Shown here: positions 21,362 through 24,643 of the stretch, one piece after another | How the letters are laid out: each line of letters starts with the position of its first letter | Position numbering within the stretch: the stretch's first letter is position 1 | Origin: a virus | IMG/VR virus record: IMGVR_UViG_3300040960_002974 | Coordinates: 1 to 24,643 of that record | Length of the DNA stretch: 24,643 nucleotides | Reading direction: 5' to 3' (one strand) | Notes under the pieces: generated by a model | Database searches by the model: none | Seen by the model: only the letters and a program-made list of their open reading frames with translations | What the model was told of the DNA's origin: nothing | Made by a program: the position numbers and the translations under genes

Positions 21362-21586
21362 CTATTCCTTATTAATTGACATAGACTCTATAAACACTTT
21401 GTTACCGATCTTAAAGCCCTTTACTGAACCATTTTCATCAGCGAACTGAAAGGCTTCCCCGTTTTCTCTAAATTCTTTAGCTAATTTATGAGAGGCAATA
21501 AACGTCTTAGATACCCTCTTATCAAACACAACACGATTCACGTCCGATTGAAGTAACTCTAAGTATTGCTGGTGATAATTAACCAT
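21362..21586 (-). CDS. Small unknown protein, 74 residues
   Basis: A GGGGAG ribosome site lies 6 bases before the ATG. The product has a helical N-terminal half (YHQQYLELLQSDVNRVVFDKRVSKTFIASHKLAKEF) and a C-terminal small beta part (EAFQFADENGSVKGFKIGNKVFIES). It is soluble and moderately charged. No family recognised. It starts 13 bases after the stop of the small membrane protein gene upstream, so it belongs to the parA-led operon. Confidence 0.72.
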   Translation of the reverse strand: MVNYHQQYLELLQSDVNRVVFDKRVSKTFIASHKLAKEFRENGEAFQFADENGSVKGFKIGNKVFIESMSINKE

Positions 21587-21599
21587 TCAAAACTCCCCT

Positions 21600-21767
21600 T
21601 TAATTGTTTCTTGCTTTCATTCTAAGCAAATCACGACCTAGCTTTTCCAGTTCTTGTTGTTGAAGAAAGTCCTTTCGCTCACTCATCATTTTATGATTCC
21701 AACGCAGGAGAACCGTGACAAATAGCAACGCTAAGATAATGACTCCACCTACTGCCCATATGTACAT
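21600..21767 (-). CDS. Small single-helix membrane protein, 55 residues
   Basis: The gene has a GGGGG ribosome site 5 bases before ATG. The product starts MYIWAVGGVIILALLFVTVL, one clear membrane helix (residues about 3-21). A charged, probably coiled-coil tail (NHKMMSERKDFLQQQELEKLGRDLLRMKA) faces the cytoplasm or periplasm. Similar small proteins occur as phage moron or lysis-related genes, but nothing specific can be assigned. It lies 10 bases after the stop of the 81-residue gene and 13 bases before the 74-residue gene, well inside the operon. Confidence 0.7.
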   Translation of the reverse strand: MYIWAVGGVIILALLFVTVLLRWNHKMMSERKDFLQQQELEKLGRDLLRMKARNN

Positions 21768-21777
21768 TTAAACCCCC

Positions 21778-22023
21778 TTAGCGCCTTTTGGCGTGAGCCT
21801 TGCGGCCTACAATTTGAGTTCGAACCGAATAGAGGTAACTTAAACACTCTTGCTGCTCTTTGGTTGCGTCTAATTGAGCTCTTACATCATTCTCAATGCC
21901 CTTAATGTAAGAATTAATCTCTTCCTCTGAAACGCTTCCAATGCGAGCGCCTTCGTACTTACTGGTAAAGAAGGCTAGATTCTTAGCTTCCATCTTCTGA
22001 ACTATAACCTGTGGTTTAGACAT
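21778..22023 (-). CDS. Small unknown protein downstream of parB, 81 residues
   Basis: A strong GGAGGA ribosome site precedes the ATG. The product starts MSKPQVIVQKMEAKNLAFFTSKYEG and has a long helical charged centre (SVSEEEINSYIKGIENDVRAQLDATKEQQECLSYLYSVRTQI). It ends basic (VGRKAHAKRR). A role tied to partition or DNA binding would fit its place 40 bases after parB and the basic tail, but this is only inference. No family recognised. Confidence 0.72.
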   Translation of the reverse strand: MSKPQVIVQKMEAKNLAFFTSKYEGARIGSVSEEEINSYIKGIENDVRAQLDATKEQQECLSYLYSVRTQIVGRKAHAKRR

Positions 22024-22063
22024 TCATTCCTCCATGCTCGTTAGAGCGTACCAAGTTTTTTGC

Positions 22064-23020
22064 TTAGAATTTTTCTAACGCTTCATTTGACAAGGTCTTA
22101 TCAATAAATTCCTCAATGGCCTTTAGCGAGTCATCTGAAACCTTTGGAATATTGATCGTAGCGTTGCCATTCTTTAATGCGACCGTGGCCCCCATTGCCA
22201 GCTCGCGAGGTTTCATTGGTTCAGGCTTGCTAATGCCACATTTCTTAATGAAGAATCCCACCAACTCCTCAGCGTTGTATTTTCCTTTCTCTTTACACCA
22301 CGCTTCAAAGAAAGTGATCAACCCATCCTGTTGCTGTTCATCCAGTTTTTTGTATGCTTTGAATAGCGTTTCACCTTGTCTGGCGCTCAAGTCATTAGGG
22401 CTAGGTAAAGCTTTGATGAATGGCTTAGGAAGCATAGCGGTGTACACTTCTCGCATCATTGCACGACGACCTTTACCTACAGCCACGGATGCTTCCTCTT
22501 GGCTTTTGCCACTATTCAATAAACGTAATGCCTTTTGACCTTGTTCATATGCCGAGGTTGGTCGGTAATTGTTGCCGACTTCGCTCAGGTAATTCATCTG
22601 ATCGTCTGATAGGTCGCCAACCCAAATATAAAAGTCACTCTTTGCTGTTATGGCAGTAAAACGACGTCGGCTACCGTCAGCTACCTGAATAACACCACAC
22701 TCTTCACGGCCGAAAGCGGGTACTTCTTGTCCGTACTCTTTAAATGTTGGCAAAATGTCTGAAATGGCGAATTCATCGAGTAGCTCTTGATCACGCTCGT
22801 TCTCTAGCCAAACCATGGTCGATAGGTCGACTTTTTTGGCAGGAATCTTCTTGAGCGTAAAAGTAACTTCGACGCCCTTAACAGGCTTAGTGAGTGTGTT
22901 TCCTACCTGTTCGTCTAGCTTTTCAGATACTTTTACAGGTGCGCTTTTGTCGCGCTTACCTCTGATTCGAACCGTTGAGACGCTGGACTCTTTTATTTCA
23001 ACATTGAGATCGTTTTTCAT
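22064..23020 (-). CDS. parB: Partition protein ParB (P1 ParB / F SopB type)
   Basis: The 318-residue length matches SopB (323). A basic, flexible N-terminus is followed by the ParB N-domain with the diagnostic box ADGSRRRFTAI at about residues 114-124 (the arginine patch that binds CTP in this family). Then come the helix-turn-helix part SGKSQEEASVAVGKGRRAMMREVYTAML and a C-terminal dimerisation region with strand-helix ATINIPKVSDDSLKAIEEFIDKTL. ParB loads at parS and stimulates ParA ATPase to separate plasmid copies. The start lies one base after the parA stop, with GGAGG inside the parA end, so the two are translationally coupled. The parS site is not certain. Confidence 0.94.
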   Translation of the reverse strand: MKNDLNVEIKESSVSTVRIRGKRDKSAPVKVSEKLDEQVGNTLTKPVKGVEVTFTLKKIPAKKVDLSTMVWLENERDQELLDEFAISDILPTFKEYGQEVPAFGREECGVIQVADGSRRRFTAITAKSDFYIWVGDLSDDQMNYLSEVGNNYRPTSAYEQGQKALRLLNSGKSQEEASVAVGKGRRAMMREVYTAMLPKPFIKALPSPNDLSARQGETLFKAYKKLDEQQQDGLITFFEAWCKEKGKYNAEELVGFFIKKCGISKPEPMKPRELAMGATVALKNGNATINIPKVSDDSLKAIEEFIDKTLSNEALEKF

Positions 23021-23021
23021 G

Positions 23022-24185
23022 TTATTCAGCCTCCCACATCGGTTTTAAGATAGTGTCTAGAATCTCATTGAATGGTGCGTCATAAATTGCCGTTGCACGT
23101 TTCCAAGCTGCTGGAGAGCTTCGCTCAGATGCGCCATTTTGCTCGTAGATAGTGACGCCCTTGCGTTGACCTTTCCCCACTTCATCGGTGAAGTAAACGC
23201 CGCTGTTTAGTGGCATTCCGCTCCAGAATCGGTGCATGTCCTGCACGTTCTTTAGGCTTGAGCTGTGTTCAGCACCTAGTTTGGTCGGTAATACGCGCAC
23301 ATATGGCTCGTCTAGCTGCTCTGGACCGTTAGGCTGGTATATATCTCGAATCAACCCCATAAGCTGGCAAGTCGAGTTCATGTCGTTCACTTCGGCAGAT
23401 GTTGCGATAAGTACCACATCGCTTGCGCAGATCATATTGGTTGTACCTAGACCCAAATCAGGGTGGCCATCAATGATGATAACGTCGTAGCTATCTTGCA
23501 CAGTCATTAGACCGGCTCGTAACATTTGGTCGGCTGGATATTCGATATCCGCATCAAGCAGTTCGCTTTCGATACGCTGCAGCTGCAGGTTGCTTGCGAT
23601 GATCTCTAGCTTTGGCCATGCAGTTTCGTTTATGCAGTATGTTAAGTCGTCTTTCTCGCCTAGCATGAACGGCAGTACCGTGTCGTTCACATCGGTATTC
23701 AGCTCAGGATGGTAGCCGAAGTACATCGAACCGTGCGCTTGTGGGTCGATGTCAACGAATAGAACGCGATAGCCTTTTAGTGATAGCCATTGCGCCAGAT
23801 GCACGGCTGTCGAGGTTTTCCAGCAGCCTCCTTTACCACCAGGAACTGATACCGTGATTGGGTAGGTTTCCATTACCTGGTAGGGCTGCTTTTTAAATAC
23901 GTCGCGCATATGGTCGATTTGGGCCAGCGTGTAACCTAATCGGATTGGACGAGGTGAGTTGGATTCCTTGTATTCCGGTTGCGGCAGGCGACCTTCTTTC
24001 TCGGCCTTGCGGATAGCTTCGCTTGTAACACCAATCATGTCTGCAGCTTCATTTATACCAAAGCGACGATTTAGAACTCTGGCTTGTGGCGAGTCATCAC
24101 CAAACTTCTTCTTGGCTCTTGCTCTTGACCAGTCGTTGAATGAGTCGATGCACGCCTGCATCTGCTCAGAAAGTGTTTGTGACAT
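23022..24185 (-). CDS. parA: Partition ATPase ParA (P1 ParA / F SopA type)
   Basis: The 387-residue size is that of large type Ia ParA proteins (P1 ParA 398, SopA 388). An N-terminal DNA-binding region with helix-turn-helix INEAADMIGVTSEAIRK (about 44-60) is followed by RPIRLGYTLAQIDHMRDVF. The deviant Walker A motif GGKGGCWKTS is at 116-125, Walker A' VLFVDIDPQ at 141-149, and Walker B-like VIIIDGHPDLG. It moves ParB-bound plasmids over the nucleoid and, in this class, represses its own promoter through the N-terminal domain. Ribosome site GGAGA precedes ATG 24185. A sigma70-type promoter with repeated GTTTGC motifs lies just upstream. Confidence 0.96.
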   Translation of the reverse strand: MSQTLSEQMQACIDSFNDWSRARAKKKFGDDSPQARVLNRRFGINEAADMIGVTSEAIRKAEKEGRLPQPEYKESNSPRPIRLGYTLAQIDHMRDVFKKQPYQVMETYPITVSVPGGKGGCWKTSTAVHLAQWLSLKGYRVLFVDIDPQAHGSMYFGYHPELNTDVNDTVLPFMLGEKDDLTYCINETAWPKLEIIASNLQLQRIESELLDADIEYPADQMLRAGLMTVQDSYDVIIIDGHPDLGLGTTNMICASDVVLIATSAEVNDMNSTCQLMGLIRDIYQPNGPEQLDEPYVRVLPTKLGAEHSSSLKNVQDMHRFWSGMPLNSGVYFTDEVGKGQRKGVTIYEQNGASERSSPAAWKRATAIYDAPFNEILDTILKPMWEAE

Positions 24186-24205
24186 TTCGTATCTCCATCT
24201 TTAGC

Positions 24206-24265
24206 GGTTTGCACTAAATATAATGGTTTGCCTTTTTTGTGTAAACCACTTTTATTTTTGCAAAC
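24206..24265 (-). promoter_or_regulatory. parA promoter with repeated GTTTGC operator motifs
   Basis: On the minus strand, -35 TTTACA (24245-24240) and -10 TATATT (24222-24217) are exactly 17 bases apart. Four related motifs cover it: GGTTTGC at 24206-24212 and 24225-24231, its complement form GTAAACC at 24241-24247, and GCAAAC at 24260-24265. They overlap the start region, the spacer, the -35 box and the upstream flank. This is the layout expected for autorepression by ParA (with ParB as corepressor in the P1 and F systems). Binding is inferred. Confidence 0.78.
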
Positions 24266-24598
24266 TGTAGTAATGCACTTATTGTGATTTAACTCTCATA
24301 AAATGGTAAGGATTAACCATTCACAATGTTGTCTTTGTTTCTCTAACAATCAGCTCTTTGCTATTTCCGTTTTTATTTTCTTTTAAATCATGTACTTATA
24401 TATAAATAGGAAGAAGGGAAATAGAAGCATGAAATCTAAGTAACTAGATAAAGAGGCTAGTTTTTGATGATTAGCCTCTCGTAACACAAGATTGGGCAAA
24501 AGTGGTATGAATGAAAAGTTACAAAATAATAAATATACATAGGTTAAATTGCGATAATGCAAAACGTTACACATTTATAATGTATCGTCATTTATAGA
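24266..24598. other. AT-rich non-coding stretch between parA promoter and terminal palindromes
   Basis: No convincing gene was found. It holds a 6-bp inverted repeat AATGGT/ACCATT (24302-24321), an 8-bp inverted repeat (separate entry), and the motif ACGTTACA at 24564-24571, which recurs in the nearby 16-bp palindrome. It is a plausible place for the parS centromere and telomere-proximal protein sites. Confidence 0.6.
24452..24479. repeat. Inverted repeat AGAGGCTA / TAGCCTCT
   Basis: Perfect 8-bp arms at 24452-24459 and 24472-24479 are separated by 12 bases. No strong T run follows on either strand, so it is not a clear terminator. It could be a protein-binding site such as part of parS, or a weak terminator for transcripts heading from the end towards parA. 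Confidence 0.5.
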
Positions 24599-24614
24599 TA
24601 TGTAACGTTACATA
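24599..24614. repeat. 16-bp perfect palindrome next to the end
   Basis: TATGTAACGTTACATA is a perfect palindrome centred at 24606/24607, separated by one base from the terminal palindrome. Its length and symmetry resemble ParB-binding parS sites, but it could equally be an accessory arm of the telomere resolution site. An ACGTTACA copy lies 35 bases upstream. Confidence 0.7.
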
Positions 24615-24615
24615 C

Positions 24616-24643
24616 CACTAAGTATTTACGTAAATACTTAGTG
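24616..24643. other. Terminal 28-bp perfect palindrome, candidate telomere (telRL/telR)
   Basis: The arm CACTAAGTATTTAC (24616-24629) is followed by its exact complement, so the palindrome is centred at 24629/24630 on TTTACGTAAA and stops at the last base of the window. Protelomerases of N15-type phages cut and rejoin such palindromes into hairpin ends. In N15 the partition genes lie towards this telomere, as here. An assembled read running around a hairpin end gives exactly this kind of terminal inverted repeat. Confidence 0.72.

Noticed and set aside
22116-24204. Several + strand open frames (140, 84, 81 residues) opposite parA and parB
   Set aside because: parA and parB are certain from their motifs; these frames have no ribosome sites or families.
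24383-24574. 63-residue hydrophobic minus-strand frame near the end
   Set aside because: It is an accidental reading of AT-rich DNA rich in Phe, Leu and Tyr codons, overlaps an inverted repeat and has no clear ribosome site.
1-24643. CRISPR arrays, tRNA genes, rRNA, insertion sequences
   Set aside because: No regularly spaced direct repeats, cloverleaf-like segments, rRNA signatures or transposase genes were seen on reading through the window.

Overview
The window looks like part of a temperate phage that lives as a plasmid (a phage-plasmid) in a Vibrio or close marine gammaproteobacterial relative. The host call is an inference from moderate GC, codon style and protein flavour. The gene plan is a lambda-type head module joined to a P2-type contractile tail module, followed by a P1/F-type parA-parB partition operon. 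This matches what is known of the VHML / VP882 / PhiHAP-1 / VP58.5 group of linear plasmid-prophages. No integrase, protelomerase, replication initiator or immunity repressor of known type lies inside the window, so those functions would sit in unseen sequence.

Layout. 1-1207: end of a lysis module on + (5'-truncated GH24 endolysin, Rz-like spanin, nested Rz1-like lipoprotein) closed by an intrinsic terminator. 1262-1914: two small unknown genes and a holin-like two-helix membrane protein. 1916-2011: a cos site whose cosQ, cosN and first cosB element have the same order and spacing as phage lambda. 2027-10350: head genes in lambda order (TerS, TerL, gpW, portal, S49 protease with nested scaffold, decoration protein D, capsid E, FI, FII, Z). 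10347-10925: a probable tail-terminator gene at the head/tail module joint. 10925-20274: tail genes in P2 order (V, W, J, I, fibre, fibre chaperone, sheath FI, tube FII, E and E' by frameshift, tape measure T, U, X, D). 20317-21071: a small unknown minus-strand gene divergent from an XRE-family regulator. 21102-24185: a minus-strand operon reading parA, parB and four small unknown genes. 24186-24643: an AT-rich non-coding end with the parA promoter and operator repeats, a 16-bp palindrome, and a perfect 28-bp palindrome that ends exactly at the last base.

How it fits together. TerS and TerL would cut concatemers at cos and fill a lambda-type capsid through the portal. The P2-type contractile tail is attached, and the lysis proteins release the virions. 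In the lysogen, ParA/ParB would keep the low-copy replicon. In N15-type prophages the order is telomere - protelomerase/replication - lysis - cos - structural genes - partition - telomere. The terminal palindrome beyond parA is therefore best read as the right telomere (resolved telRL site) of a linear, hairpin-ended plasmid.

Most striking points: the terminal palindrome, the lambda-spaced cos, a lambda-identical GGGAAAG slippery site in a P2-type E/E' gene, and a series of intrinsic terminators placed between abundant structural genes, which implies late antitermination.
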